Shown one piece after another: positions 46,193 through 55,740 of a stretch of 64,000 nucleotides of DNA. The stretch spans positions 434,001 through 498,000 of the forward strand of contig NZ_JABAEF010000002.1 in NCBI RefSeq assembly GCF_023701945.1. The letters are read 5' to 3'. Position 1 is the stretch's first letter, and every line of letters starts with the position of its first letter. The position numbers and the translations under genes were made by a program. Source of the DNA: Rhizobium sp. CG5 (lineage in GTDB: Bacteria > Pseudomonadota > Alphaproteobacteria > Rhizobiales > Rhizobiaceae). The notes beneath the pieces are model-generated. The model made no database searches. It had not been told where the DNA came from and worked only from the letters and a program-made list of their open reading frames with translations.

Positions 46193-47413
46193 ATGTTCGA
46201 TTTGCTGACGATCGTAACGTACAACGCCGTGATCAACCTGGTGATCGCGATCATCGCAGCCATTGCCTGGTGGCGTCACCGCCGGCAGACGGACATCATC
46301 TACTGGTTGCTGACCACGTGGTTTATGGTGCTTGGCGCGGTCTGCACCAGCATGACCGAGCTCTTGCCCTACAACATCCTCGGCTATGTCGGCGGGACAA
46401 TCTATGTGACAAAAACCGGCTTCATGTGCCTCGGGTTCAAGGCATTCTATGGTCAGCCCCACAGGCTGCGGGAGGCCTTCTATGTCTCGGCGCCTTTCCT
46501 TGTACTCCTGATCGGGGCCAGCGTTCTCGATGATCCGGGCCCAACGCGCATCTTTCTGATCTATCTCGGTTCTGCGATCAATCTGGCGCTCTGCGCACAG
46601 GTTCTCTGGCGGGCGGGGCAAGGCGAGCGTTTGCCGTCTGGACGGCTGGCCGCTTACATCCTGACCGTTTACGCTGGCGCCAACGCGCTGATTTCCCCGC
46701 TGGCGATTTTATATCCTGTGCAGTTCGTCGGTCGGATCCCGGTCTCCGACTGGATGGCCTATACCAGCATCCTCCTGCTGATCTTGAACGTCCTGTCCTT
46801 TCTGATGGTCATGGTTCTGAAGCTTGAGCGCAGCAGCGAGATCCAGCGCCAACTGGCCGAGCGGGACGCGTTGACGGGCGCCGCCAATCGACGAACCTTC
46901 CTGCGCGAGGCGGCACGGCTGGAAAAGGCGGGCGAGATGGCCATCGCCATCGTTGATCTCGATCATTTCAAAGTGGTCAACGATACCTTTGGCCACAAGG
47001 GAGGTGACGACGCGCTGGTCCAGTTCGTTGCCCGCGCTGGAATGAACTTGCCGGCGGACGCCGTCTTCGGCCGCCTCGGTGGCGAGGAGTTTGGCATATG
47101 TCTGCCTGGACATGATCGGAGCGCCGCCCGGGTGGTCCTCGAGACCCTGCGGGACGCCATTGCCCGCATGGAAGTCCGGTCGGACGGTCACACGTTCGGG
47201 CTGACCATGTCCTGCGGCTACACGGTCACGGATGACCGCGTTCGCAGCCTGGATGCGTGGATGGCAGATGCCGACATGGGCCTTTACGCCGCCAAGAACA
47301 ATGGTCGCAACTGCGTGGTTGCATACAGACCGGAGATGGCGCTGTCCGTTCTGACAACGCCTGCTGCCGGCACCGTATTGCCCATGGCAGAGCCGTCGCG
47401 CCTGACGGCTTAG
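46193..47413 (+). CDS. Membrane diguanylate cyclase (GGDEF domain)
   Basis: A 406-residue protein. Residues 1-210 carry about six hydrophobic segments in a 6TM sensory module; the C-terminal GGDEF domain (about 225-385) starts LAERDALTGAANRRTFLREA and has the active-site GRLGGEEFG. It should make cyclic di-GMP, affecting motility and biofilm. No RxxD I-site is seen at the usual place before GGEEF, so product inhibition at that site is probably absent. No EAL domain. Signal sensed is unknown. Confidence 0.92.
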   Translation: MFDLLTIVTYNAVINLVIAIIAAIAWWRHRRQTDIIYWLLTTWFMVLGAVCTSMTELLPYNILGYVGGTIYVTKTGFMCLGFKAFYGQPHRLREAFYVSAPFLVLLIGASVLDDPGPTRIFLIYLGSAINLALCAQVLWRAGQGERLPSGRLAAYILTVYAGANALISPLAILYPVQFVGRIPVSDWMAYTSILLLILNVLSFLMVMVLKLERSSEIQRQLAERDALTGAANRRTFLREAARLEKAGEMAIAIVDLDHFKVVNDTFGHKGGDDALVQFVARAGMNLPADAVFGRLGGEEFGICLPGHDRSAARVVLETLRDAIARMEVRSDGHTFGLTMSCGYTVTDDRVRSLDAWMADADMGLYAAKNNGRNCVVAYRPEMALSVLTTPAAGTVLPMAEPSRLTA

Positions 47414-47726
47414 TCGCAAGCCTGCATCGGGTCGCCGGTGTCGACAGCGGCGCCGGAAGACCCGCAGTCCCTCGGCCACGACACGCAAACTTCTTGGCCG
47501 CCGCCTCTTTCATTTTCCCGCAAAAACGCTTAGACAACCGGCACTATGACCCAATACCGGTTGATGACCATATCCCGAATTATGGGCCCGGCCTTCTGAG
47601 GCGCTTTTTCAAAAGCCCGCCCGAAGGTCCGGGATTTCCGCGCTGGGTATGCCCGCGCGTCTGCCTTTAAAGACAATCCGTATGATCGGGCGGCTGGCCA
47701 CCAGCGCCCCAGCCAATGGCGATACC
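47414..47726. other. Intergenic region before ileS, no gene seen
   Basis: This 313-base stretch holds no supported gene. The frame open into ileS from 47649 adds a Pro/Arg-rich segment unlike the conserved IleRS N-terminus. No T-box leader or tRNA-like structure is recognisable. The ileS promoter presumably lies here. Confidence 0.5.
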
Positions 47727-50663
47727 ATGACCGACAGCACTGAAAAGCTTGACTATTCCAAGACGCTCTATCTGCCCGAAACCGAATTCCCGATGCGCGC
47801 CGGCCTTCCCCAGAAGGAGCCGGAAATGGCGAAGAAGTGGAAGGACATGGAGCTCTATAAGAAGCTCCGCGCTTCCGCCGCCGGTCGGACAAAATTCGTC
47901 CTGCATGACGGCCCTCCTTATGCCAACGGCAATATCCATATCGGCCATGCGCTGAACAAGGTGCTCAAAGACGTCATCACCCGCTCGTTCCAGATGCGTG
48001 GCTTCGACGCCAATTACGTGCCTGGCTGGGATTGCCACGGCCTGCCGATCGAATGGAAGATCGAGGAAGCCTATCGCGCCAAGGGCAAGGACAAGAACGA
48101 AGTCCCGGTCAATGAATTCCGCAAGGAATGCCGCGAATTCGCCCAGGGCTGGATCGACATCCAGTCCGACGAATTCCGCCGCCTCGGCATCGAGGGCGAT
48201 TTCGAGCGCCCCTATACGACGATGAACTTTCACGCCGAGAGCCGTATCGCCGGCGAACTCTTGAAGCTCGCCATGTCCGGCCAGCTTTATCGCGGCTCCA
48301 AGCCGATCATGTGGAGCGTGGTGGAACGTACCGCGCTGGCGGAAGCCGAGGTGGAGTATCACGAGGTCGAGAGCGACACGATCTGGGTGAAGTTTCCTGT
48401 GGTGGAGGCCGGTACCTTCGACGTTGTCCCAAGCGATACGATGCCAATTCGGTTGACCGACGCCTCTGTCGTTATCTGGACCACCACGCCCTGGACCATC
48501 CCCGGCAACCGCGCGATCTCCTATTCGTCGCGCATCGAATACGGCCTCTACGAGGTCACCGAAGCCACCAACGACTTCGGCCCGCAGCCGGGTGAACAGC
48601 TAATCTTCGCCAAGCGTCTGGCCGAGGATTGCGCCACCAAGGCCAAGGTCACCCTCAAGCTGATCCGCGATGTCACCGGTGCGGAACTCGGCGCGATCAC
48701 CTGCGCCCATCCGCTGGCCTCCATGGGCTACGACTTCCTCGTCCCCCTGCTCGACGGCGACCATGTCACCGACGATGCCGGCACCGGTTTCGTGCACACC
48801 GCCCCCGGCCATGGCCGCGAGGACTTTGACATCTGGATGGCCAAGGCCCGCGACATCGAAGCACGCGGCATCTCGTCAAAAATCCCCTTCACCGTCGACG
48901 ATGCCGGTTTCTACACCGAGGATGCGCCGGGCTTCGGTCCGTCCGCCGAGGGCGGTGCCGCTCGCGTCATCGACGACAATGGCAAGAAGGGCGACGCCAA
49001 CAAGCGGGTGATGGACGCGCTGATCGCGGCCGGCAATCTGTTTGCCCGCGGCCGTATCAAGCATGACTATCCCCATTCCTGGCGCTCCAAGAAGCCGGTC
49101 ATCTTCCGCAACACGCCGCAATGGTTCGTCTACATGGACAAGGAGCTTGGCGACGGCACGACGCTGCGCAGCCGAGCCCTCTCGGCCATCGACGACACCC
49201 GTTTCGTGCCCGCCGCCGGCCAGAACCGGTTGCGCGCCATGATCGAAGGCCGCCCGGACTGGGTACTTTCCCGTCAAAGAGCGTGGGGCGTGCCGATCTG
49301 CGTCTTCGCCGATGCAGCGGGCAATGTCCTGCAGGATGAAGAGGTCAACAAGCGCATCTTGGAAGCCTTCGAGACGGAAGGCGCCGATGCCTGGTTTGCC
49401 GGAGGCGCCAAGGAGCGTTTCCTGGGCAATGCCCATGACGCCGAACAGTGGACCATGGTCACCGACATCCTCGACGTCTGGTTTGATTCTGGCTCGACCC
49501 ATACCTTCACGCTGGAAGATCGCCCGGATCTCAAATGGCCGGCCGATGTCTATCTGGAAGGCTCCGACCAGCATCGCGGCTGGTTCCATTCCTCGCTTCT
49601 GGAAAGCTGCGCGACGCGCGGTCGCGCACCTTACAACGCCGTCGTCACCCATGGGTTCATCATGGATGAGAAGGGCGAGAAGATGTCGAAGTCGAAGGGC
49701 AATGTGACCGCCCCGCAGACCATCATGAACGATGCCGGTGCCGATATCCTGCGCCTCTGGGTCATGTCGTCCGACTATGCCGAGGACCTGCGCGTCGGCA
49801 AGACGATCATCCAGACCAATATCGATTCCTACCGCAAGATCCGCAACACGCTGCGCTGGATGCTCGGCACGCTCGCCCATGACAAGGGCGAGGAGATTTC
49901 TTATGCCGAGCTGCCCGAACTCGAAAAGCTGGTCCTGCATCGTCTGGTCGAACTCGATGCCATCGTGCGCGACGGCTATGACGAATTCGACTTCAAGAAG
50001 ATCGCCCGCGCGCTCACCGATTTCGCCAATGTCGAGCTGTCGGCCTTCTATTTCGACATCCGCAAGGACGCGCTCTATTGCGACGCCCCGTCGTCGCTGC
50101 GTCGGCGCGCCGCCCTGCATGTCATCCGCAAGCTGTTCGATTGCCTGGTTCTGTGGTTCGCGCCGATGATGCCGTTCACGACAGAAGAAGCCTGGCTGTC
50201 GCGCGATCCGTCTGCGGTCTCGGTGCATCTGGAACAGTTCCCGACCATTCCGGCCGAATGGAAGAACGACGCGCTGGTCGAAAAGTGGAAGAAGATCCGC
50301 ACCGTGCGTCGCGTCGTCACCGGCGCGCTCGAAATCGAGCGCAAGGACAAGCGCATCGGCTCGTCGCTGGAGGCCGCACCCGTCGTGCACATCGCCGATC
50401 CGGACCTGGCAAAAGCGCTGGAGGGCCAGGACTTCGAGGAGATCTGCATCACCTCGGCGATCACCATCGTCAGCGGTGCCGGCCCGGCGGATGCCTTCCG
50501 CCTCGATGACGTCGCCAATGTCGCCGTCGAGCCGAAGCTGGCCGAGGGCACGAAATGCGCCCGCTCGTGGCGGATCACCACCGATGTCGGCGCCGATCCG
50601 GCCTTTCCGGATGTGTCGGCCCGCGATGCGGCAGCGCTTCGCGAGCTCGGCGTGACACGTTAA
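47727..50663 (+). CDS. ileS: Isoleucyl-tRNA synthetase
   Basis: A 978-residue class I synthetase. The start is ATG 47727 ([32 protein letters not shown]), matching the conserved N-terminus. The HIGH signature is [16 protein letters not shown] and the KMSKS loop is EKMSKSKGN; the editing (CP1) domain carries [16 protein letters not shown] and [16 protein letters not shown]. The anticodon domain follows to the end. Family-normal except for no evident C-terminal zinc finger, as in many alphaproteobacteria. Confidence 0.97.
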   Translation: MTDSTEKLDYSKTLYLPETEFPMRAGLPQKEPEMAKKWKDMELYKKLRASAAGRTKFVLHDGPPYANGNIHIGHALNKVLKDVITRSFQMRGFDANYVPGWDCHGLPIEWKIEEAYRAKGKDKNEVPVNEFRKECREFAQGWIDIQSDEFRRLGIEGDFERPYTTMNFHAESRIAGELLKLAMSGQLYRGSKPIMWSVVERTALAEAEVEYHEVESDTIWVKFPVVEAGTFDVVPSDTMPIRLTDASVVIWTTTPWTIPGNRAISYSSRIEYGLYEVTEATNDFGPQPGEQLIFAKRLAEDCATKAKVTLKLIRDVTGAELGAITCAHPLASMGYDFLVPLLDGDHVTDDAGTGFVHTAPGHGREDFDIWMAKARDIEARGISSKIPFTVDDAGFYTEDAPGFGPSAEGGAARVIDDNGKKGDANKRVMDALIAAGNLFARGRIKHDYPHSWRSKKPVIFRNTPQWFVYMDKELGDGTTLRSRALSAIDDTRFVPAAGQNRLRAMIEGRPDWVLSRQRAWGVPICVFADAAGNVLQDEEVNKRILEAFETEGADAWFAGGAKERFLGNAHDAEQWTMVTDILDVWFDSGSTHTFTLEDRPDLKWPADVYLEGSDQHRGWFHSSLLESCATRGRAPYNAVVTHGFIMDEKGEKMSKSKGNVTAPQTIMNDAGADILRLWVMSSDYAEDLRVGKTIIQTNIDSYRKIRNTLRWMLGTLAHDKGEEISYAELPELEKLVLHRLVELDAIVRDGYDEFDFKKIARALTDFANVELSAFYFDIRKDALYCDAPSSLRRRAALHVIRKLFDCLVLWFAPMMPFTTEEAWLSRDPSAVSVHLEQFPTIPAEWKNDALVEKWKKIRTVRRVVTGALEIERKDKRIGSSLEAAPVVHIADPDLAKALEGQDFEEICITSAITIVSGAGPADAFRLDDVANVAVEPKLAEGTKCARSWRITTDVGADPAFPDVSARDAAALRELGVTR

Positions 50664-50799
50664 CGAAATATGACCGGATGGTTTGCGCTTTTGCGCGCCA
50701 TCCGGTAAAACCTGCCTGAAATTGGCCGAAGTTCTCTGTCAGGCGATGGCAGTACGGGGTCGAAACATGATGGATGACCGGCGAGGCTGGAAGGTTTTG

Positions 50800-51429
50800 A
50801 TGAATAGCGCAGATATGTTTCGAGTTGGCGCCGGTGCGGCGGGCATTCTCATTGCCTGCCTCGGCCTGAGCGGGTGCGTCGGCAGCCCGACCTATGGCAC
50901 GGATAAAACCGCCGCCGAACAGTTGGCCGATGATGTGGGATCGATTGCATCGATCGGCTCCAATCCCAACAAGGGCGGCGATATCAAGCAGAATCCCCGG
51001 CCCAACCTGGTCATGCCGCCGGACACCGCCAAGGCCGAGCTGGTGGCACCGCAGCAGTCGCTGGCCAGCAAGGACAATCCGGAATGGCTGGAAGCGCCGG
51101 AAGAGACGCGCAAGCGCCTCGTCGAGGAGGCCGATGCCAATGCCGACAATCCGCGCTACCGCTCGCCGCTGCTGGCCGGCTATGGCAGCAATGGCACGAT
51201 GACCGAGACGCAGAAGTGGGAAGCGTTCCGCGAGGCCCGCAAGGTCCAGAAGGGCGCCTATCTCGACCAGCGTCGCTTCCTCTCCGAACCGCCGAGCGAG
51301 TACCGCCAGGCTTCAGACCCGGCCGTGCTCGACGATCTGGGCGAGCCCGAGGACGCCAAGGCCAAGCGCCGCAAGAAGGAAGCCAAGGCTGCCAGCCAGA
51401 CATCGTCCTGGTGGATGCCCTTCCAATAA
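50800..51429 (+). CDS. Lipoprotein of unknown function
   Basis: A 209-residue lipoprotein. The start at 50800 (MNSADMFRVGAGAAGILIACLGLSGC) follows GGAAGG and gives a perfect lipobox LSGC with Cys 26; longer frames begin at 50683 or 50767. The mature protein is polar, with ordered-looking segments such as NPEWLEAPEETRKRLVEEADANADNPRYRSPLLAGYG and a Lys/Arg-rich C-terminus. No family assigned. Location is inferred as inner or outer membrane facing the periplasm. It has its own terminator and follows ileS by about 140 bases. Confidence 0.82.
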   Translation: MNSADMFRVGAGAAGILIACLGLSGCVGSPTYGTDKTAAEQLADDVGSIASIGSNPNKGGDIKQNPRPNLVMPPDTAKAELVAPQQSLASKDNPEWLEAPEETRKRLVEEADANADNPRYRSPLLAGYGSNGTMTETQKWEAFREARKVQKGAYLDQRRFLSEPPSEYRQASDPAVLDDLGEPEDAKAKRRKKEAKAASQTSSWWMPFQ

Positions 51430-51457
51430 GCGCGCAAGACCGATTGAAGACCATCAG

Positions 51458-51489
51458 GGCAGGCCGGCAGCGGCCTGCCTCTCTTTTTG
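51458..51489 (+). terminator. Terminator of the lipoprotein gene
   Basis: A perfect 9-bp stem (51458-51466 with 51471-51479, core GGCAGGCCG / CGGCCTGCC), four-base loop, followed by a T-rich run ending in five T residues. Confidence 0.9.
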
Positions 51490-51517
51490 GGAAAACCTCT
51501 CGTCTCAGGTAGAGCCA

Positions 51518-51997
51518 ATGACATTCACCATTCGCGATGCCCGCCCGGACGATGCCGCCACCATCCTGCGCTTCATCACCGATCTCGCCATCTTCGAAAA
51601 GGCCGGCGACGAGGTGGAGGCAACGGTGGAAAGCCTGACCGAGACTTTGTTCGGTCCGGGCTCGGTGACCGGTTCGGTCATTCTGGAGAAGCACGGCGTG
51701 CCGGCCGGCTTTGCCATCTGGTTCTACAACTATTCCACCTGGCAGGGTCGCCGGGGCCTCTATCTCGAAGATCTCTATGTCGCGCCTGAGCATCGCGGCT
51801 CCGGCGCCGGCACGCTGCTGCTGCGTTACCTCGCAAAGCGCGCCCTGGCGGAAGGCTGCGGCCGCTTCGAATGGAGCGTGCTCGACTGGAACACTCCCGC
51901 CATCCGCGTCTACGACGCCATCGGCGCGGCCCCGCAGACCGAATGGATCCGCTACCGCATGGCCGGCGACGCGCTGAAGGAGTTTGCCGAGGGGTGA
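51518..51997 (+). CDS. GNAT-family acetyltransferase
   Basis: A 159-residue GNAT acetyltransferase with motif A LYLEDLYVAPEHRGSGAGTLLLRYLAKRA (the acetyl-CoA-binding (R/Q)xxGxG/A loop, here RGSGAG) and the preceding FAIWFYNYSTWQGRRGLYLED, resembling the diamine (spermidine/spermine-like) N-acetyltransferases. The C-terminal WSVLDWNTPAIRVYDAIGA block is shared by that group. Polyamine acetylation is an inference; other amines are possible. Confidence 0.9.
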   Translation: MTFTIRDARPDDAATILRFITDLAIFEKAGDEVEATVESLTETLFGPGSVTGSVILEKHGVPAGFAIWFYNYSTWQGRRGLYLEDLYVAPEHRGSGAGTLLLRYLAKRALAEGCGRFEWSVLDWNTPAIRVYDAIGAAPQTEWIRYRMAGDALKEFAEG

Positions 51998-52019
51998 GGC
52001 CCCGAGTTCGTTCATTGAC

Positions 52020-52043
52020 AAAGTAAGCGAATTTCCTTACTTT
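52020..52043. promoter_or_regulatory. Candidate PrlF operator
   Basis: A palindrome AAAGTAAG-N8-CTTACTTT, ending 23 bases before the prlF start and overlapping the likely promoter. Toxin-antitoxin operons of the PrlF-YhaV type are autoregulated through such sites. Inference from position and symmetry. Confidence 0.6.
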
Positions 52044-52066
52044 CACGGTCAATCAAGGAGACTTGG

Positions 52067-52396
52067 ATGGCCGCCCTGTTGAAAAAAATCAGCACGATTA
52101 CCGAGAAAGGCCAAGTGACCGTTCCAAAGTCCGTGCGGGATGCACTCGGCCTTGGTTATGGCGGGCGGGTTGCTTTCTATGTCGATGAGAACAGGCATGT
52201 CTCCATCGAAAAGGTAGACGAAGCCGACGACGACCCGGTGATTGACAGCTTCCTCGGCTTCCTCGCAAACGATATGGAAAAACATCCGGAACGTGTCCAG
52301 GAGTTCCCGAAGGCCTTGGTTGATCGCATGGCTGAACTGACCAAGGGCATGCATGTCAATCTGGACGACCCCATCCTGGGCGATGTGACGATCTGA
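52067..52396 (+). CDS. prlF: PrlF-family antitoxin (AbrB fold)
   Basis: A 109-residue antitoxin with a swapped-hairpin AbrB N-terminus: ISTITEKGQVTVPKSVRDALGLGYGGRVAFYVDENRHVSIEKV. The C-terminal half (SFLGFLANDMEKHPERVQEF) is the PrlF-specific extension. It neutralises YhaV and represses the operon. AGGAG ribosome site. It ends three bases before the yhaV start. Confidence 0.9.
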   Translation: MAALLKKISTITEKGQVTVPKSVRDALGLGYGGRVAFYVDENRHVSIEKVDEADDDPVIDSFLGFLANDMEKHPERVQEFPKALVDRMAELTKGMHVNLDDPILGDVTI

Positions 52397-52399
52397 CCG

Positions 52400-52903
52400 A
52401 TGCCGGTGGTCAACGGATGGACGATACGGGCTCACCCACTCCTGCTCGATCAACTGGAAAAACTGACGGCATCGGTTGAGGCGCTGAGGCGCAAAGACCC
52501 TCAGAGCTATCAGGAGAGCGCCAACGCCAAACTGCTGGCCGCACTCCTTGCCCTGATGTTTGAAAAGATTCCTCAGGACCCGACGTCGACAGCCTATGTT
52601 CAAGGCAAGACGCTTGGAGCGAGCCGACGGCATTGGTTCCGAGCCAAATTCGGGGCGGCGCGTTTCCGTCTTTTCTTCCGCTATAGCAGTCGCGCCAAGG
52701 TGATCATCTTCGCCTGGGTGAATGACGAAAACACCTTGAGGACATACGGGTCAAAATCGGATGCCTATGCCGTGTTCAAGGACATGCTTGATAGCGACAA
52801 CCCACCGGACGACTGGGAAACGCTGTTGAAAGCAGCATCGGACCGCAAGGCTGAAACACGTTTAAACAGCGCCCACGCATCCGCATCGAAAAAACAGGAC
52901 TGA
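52400..52903 (+). CDS. yhaV: YhaV-family ribonuclease toxin
   Basis: A 167-residue RelE-superfamily toxin of the YhaV type: NGWTIRAHPLLLDQLEKLTASVEALRRKDP, DPTSTAYVQGKTLGASRRHWFRAKFGAARFRLFFRYSSRAKVIIFAWVNDENTLRTYGSKSDAYAVF. The conserved RHWFRAKF...RFRLFFRY arginines match the RNA-cleaving family. Complete, so the module is presumably active. Sits between a GNAT gene and repeats, possibly acquired. Confidence 0.92.
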   Translation: MPVVNGWTIRAHPLLLDQLEKLTASVEALRRKDPQSYQESANAKLLAALLALMFEKIPQDPTSTAYVQGKTLGASRRHWFRAKFGAARFRLFFRYSSRAKVIIFAWVNDENTLRTYGSKSDAYAVFKDMLDSDNPPDDWETLLKAASDRKAETRLNSAHASASKKQD

Positions 52904-52958
52904 CGTGCCGTGCTGCTTTCCGCAGCGTTTTGGATCCCCGCGCCACGGCGGCAGGGCA

Positions 52959-53178
52959 ATCGCATATGAAAACAGTCCCCTCCCAAACCCTCCCCACAAG
53001 GGGGAGGGCTTAACCCAGCCGCACCCTCTATGGATAAAAGCGAGCGCGTTCGTCCGGGTGTTCTCCCCCCTTGTGGGGGAGATGGCCGGCAGGCCAGAGA
53101 GGGTCTTTTCTAATATGCGATTGCCCTCGCCCCAACGGGGAGAGGTCCGCCGAGCAAAGCGGAGGCGGGGTGAGGGGG
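52959..53178. repeat. Inverted copy of the composite A+B element, plus a further module
   Basis: From 52959 to 53016 is module B (reverse of 19561-19619, sharing the CATATGAAAACAGTCCCCTC stretch); a spacer of about 42 bases leads to module A at 53058-53110 (CCCCCCTTGTGGGGG hairpin). A third G/C-rich palindromic module fills 53123-53178 (CGGGGAGAGG ... GGAGGCGGGGTGAG). Same composite structure as the copy in the glcD-glcE gap. It fills the 327-base gap between yhaV and tadA; no gene. Confidence 0.8.
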
Positions 53179-53230
53179 CGCCACGCACTGCTTTCTTCCC
53201 GAAAACGCCTGTGCAGCCAGCCAACGCGCT

Positions 53231-53680
53231 CTACCGTCGCTCCTTGAAAAAATCCTTAAGAATTCGTGCGGCTTGCGTTTCGCCGATACCGGAATAGACC
53301 TCCGGCGCGTGATGGCAGGTCGCTTGCCCATAGAAGCGCACGCCATTGTCCACCCCGCCGCCCTTCGGGTCTTCGGCGCCGTAATAGAGCCGCCGCAGCC
53401 GCGCAAAGGAGATGGCCGCGGCGCACATGGTGCAGGGCTCCAGCGTCACATAGAGGTCGGCGCTGGTCAGCCGCTCCTGGCCAAGCCGCTCGGCAGCGCG
53501 GCGGATGGCGAGGATTTCGGCATGCGCCGTGATGTCGTTTGCCGCCCGGGTTTCGTTGCCGGCCGAGGCGATGATCTCGCCGTCCAGCACCAGAACCGCG
53601 CCGATCGGCACTTCGCCCCGTGCGCCGGCGGCCCTTGCGGCGTCCAGCGCTGCATCCATGAAGCGATTTGTCTCCGGCAT
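53231..53680 (-). CDS. tadA: tRNA-specific adenosine deaminase TadA
   Basis: A 149-residue cytidine/deoxycytidylate deaminase-fold enzyme converting adenosine 34 of tRNA-Arg to inosine. Zinc site: the DITAHAEILAI motif (His and catalytic Glu) and LEPCTMCAAAI (two Cys). The C-terminal HHAPEVYSGIGETQAARILKDFF is TadA-like. Divergent from rluB with 68 bases between starts. Confidence 0.94.
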   Translation of the reverse strand: MPETNRFMDAALDAARAAGARGEVPIGAVLVLDGEIIASAGNETRAANDITAHAEILAIRRAAERLGQERLTSADLYVTLEPCTMCAAAISFARLRRLYYGAEDPKGGGVDNGVRFYGQATCHHAPEVYSGIGETQAARILKDFFKERR

Positions 53681-53748
53681 ATGACACTTTTCCTCTTAAC
53701 CCTTGCCGCGCGAACTGATACGACACGCCAAACGACAGGCAAACAAAA

Positions 53749-55734
53749 ATGACATCCAAAGACAAGCCCACGCGACCCGCCGGCAAGCCGTTCGATCGCG
53801 ACAGAAAGCCGTCGCCGGCGAAATCGCCGCGCACGGCGGACAAATCTGCGTCGGAAGCGCCCCGCAAGCGGGCCGAGCCCTCGACATCAGGCGAAGACGC
53901 CATGAAGCCGGAGCGCATCTCCAAGCTGCTCGCCCGCGTCGGCGTGGCCTCGCGCCGCGATATCGAGCGCATGATCATGGAAGGCCGCGTCAAGCTGAAC
54001 GGCAAGGTGCTCGACACCCCCGTGGTCAACGTGACGATGGCCGACAAGATCGAGGTCGACGAGGTCGCCATCCGCGGCATCGAGCGCACCCGCCTCTGGC
54101 TCTACCACAAGCCGGCCGGCCTGGTGACCACCAATTCCGATCCGGAAGGCCGCCAGACCGTCTTCGACAACCTGCCGGACGAATTGCCGCGCGTCATGTC
54201 GATCGGCCGTCTCGATATCAATACCGAAGGTCTGCTGCTGCTGACCAATGACGGCGGTCTTGCCCGCGTCCTCGAACTGCCGACCACCGGCTGGCTGCGC
54301 CGCTACCGCGTCCGCGCCTATGGCGAGATCGACCAGGCCGGCCTCGACAAGCTGAAGGACGGCATCGCCGTCGACGGCGTCTTGTACGGCTCCATCGAGG
54401 CGACGCTCGACCGCACCCAGGGCCACAATGTGTGGATCACCATGGGCCTGCGCGAAGGCAAGAACCGCGAAATCAAGAACGTGCTCGGCGCGCTCGGTCT
54501 CGAGGTCAACCGCCTGATCCGCATTTCCTACGGTCCGTTCCAGCTCGGTGATCTGCCCGAGACCAAGGTCGTCGAAGTGCGCGGCCGCATGCTGCGCGAT
54601 CAGCTCGGGCCTCGCCTGATCGAGGATTCCAAGGCCAATTTCGACGCGCCGATCTTCACCAATTCGCCCGACGAAGAGGAAGAAGAAGCCGCCGCCAAGC
54701 CGTCGCAGCGCGCGCCGGAACGTGCCGAGCGGCCCAAATGGGGCAAGCCGGAAGACAAGCGCGAACGGGCACTTGGACGTTTGGACACCCGCCGCGACGA
54801 CAGCAAGACGCGGGCCCCGCGCAGCGGTGGTCGCGACGATGACCGCAAGGGCGGTTCCTTCGGCGCCGACCGTCCAAGCCGTCCGCCCCTGGGCAAGTCC
54901 CGCACCGCCAATGTCTGGATGGCGCCCGGCGCCCGTCCGGTCTCGGAAAAGACCGCCGCCAAGAAGGACGAGACCGAGAAGCGCACGCCGCGGCCCCGCC
55001 CCGAGGGTGCGCCGCAGACCAAGCGCTACGGTCGCAGCAAGGACGGCACGCCGACCAAGAGCGCCCGGAAATTCGATCCGGATCGCAGCTCCGGCGGTTC
55101 GGGCTTTGCCCGTCCCGATCCAGGCCCTCGCGTCGTGGTCAACCGGGCGGCCGAAGACCGCGACTGGATCCGCGCCGACGGCCCGGATACCAGCAAGCCG
55201 CGCGGCGACAGCGAAGGTTTCGGCCACAAGAAATCCTTCGGCGATCGGCCCGCCCGCAGCGGTGATCGCCCGGATCGCGGCAGCGATCGGCCCCGTGGCG
55301 ATCGTCCACAAGGTGCCAGGCCGCCGCGCGATGATCGCCCGCGCGAAGCCCGCTCGTTTGGCGACCGTCCGCGCAGCGATCGCCCGAGAGAGGACAGACC
55401 CAGGGACGACAGGCCGCGCGAAGATCGGCCACGGGGTGAAAAGACCTGGGGCGACAAGCCGCGCGGCGACCGTTCGGCCGATAGCCGGCCCGCCGGCGGC
55501 AAGCCCTTCGGCAAGCCGGCTGGCGCACGCCCTTACGGCGACAAGCCGGCCGGGGAAAAACCCTTCGGGGCAAGGCCCGGGGCTGAAAAATCCTTCGGTG
55601 GCAAGCCGGGCGGATCCACGCCCGGTGGCGGCAAACCCGCCGGTGCACGGCCCTATTCGGCCCGGCCGAGCAGCGATCGGCCGGGCGGCGGTAAGCCATC
55701 CGGTCCGCGCGGCGGCGGCAAGGGCAGGGGCTGA
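53749..55734 (+). CDS. rluB: RluB-type 23S rRNA pseudouridine synthase with a long basic tail
   Basis: A 661-residue protein. Residues about 55-100 are an S4 domain (ERISKLLARVGVASRRDIERMIMEGRVKLNG); the catalytic domain spans about 110-290 and holds the active-site Asp in MSIGRLDINTEGLLLLTNDG plus KNREIKNVLGALGLEVNRLIRISYGPFQLGDLP. RluB relatives are usually about 250-400 residues; here the last 350 residues are low complexity, built of DRPR/GDRP-type arginine-, proline- and glycine-rich repeats. The tail is probably disordered and RNA-binding. Divergent from tadA; rsmD follows 6 bases later. Confidence 0.9.
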   Translation: MTSKDKPTRPAGKPFDRDRKPSPAKSPRTADKSASEAPRKRAEPSTSGEDAMKPERISKLLARVGVASRRDIERMIMEGRVKLNGKVLDTPVVNVTMADKIEVDEVAIRGIERTRLWLYHKPAGLVTTNSDPEGRQTVFDNLPDELPRVMSIGRLDINTEGLLLLTNDGGLARVLELPTTGWLRRYRVRAYGEIDQAGLDKLKDGIAVDGVLYGSIEATLDRTQGHNVWITMGLREGKNREIKNVLGALGLEVNRLIRISYGPFQLGDLPETKVVEVRGRMLRDQLGPRLIEDSKANFDAPIFTNSPDEEEEEAAAKPSQRAPERAERPKWGKPEDKRERALGRLDTRRDDSKTRAPRSGGRDDDRKGGSFGADRPSRPPLGKSRTANVWMAPGARPVSEKTAAKKDETEKRTPRPRPEGAPQTKRYGRSKDGTPTKSARKFDPDRSSGGSGFARPDPGPRVVVNRAAEDRDWIRADGPDTSKPRGDSEGFGHKKSFGDRPARSGDRPDRGSDRPRGDRPQGARPPRDDRPREARSFGDRPRSDRPREDRPRDDRPREDRPRGEKTWGDKPRGDRSADSRPAGGKPFGKPAGARPYGDKPAGEKPFGARPGAEKSFGGKPGGSTPGGGKPAGARPYSARPSSDRPGGGKPSGPRGGGKGRG

Positions 55735-55740
55735 CGCGCG

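Noticed and set aside
48876..50390. 504-codon frame opposite ileS
   Set aside because: Antisense to a complete synthetase; no domain.
55200..55734. CRISPR-like direct repeats
   Set aside because: The repetition is short codon-level repetition inside the rluB reading frame, without spacers of constant length.
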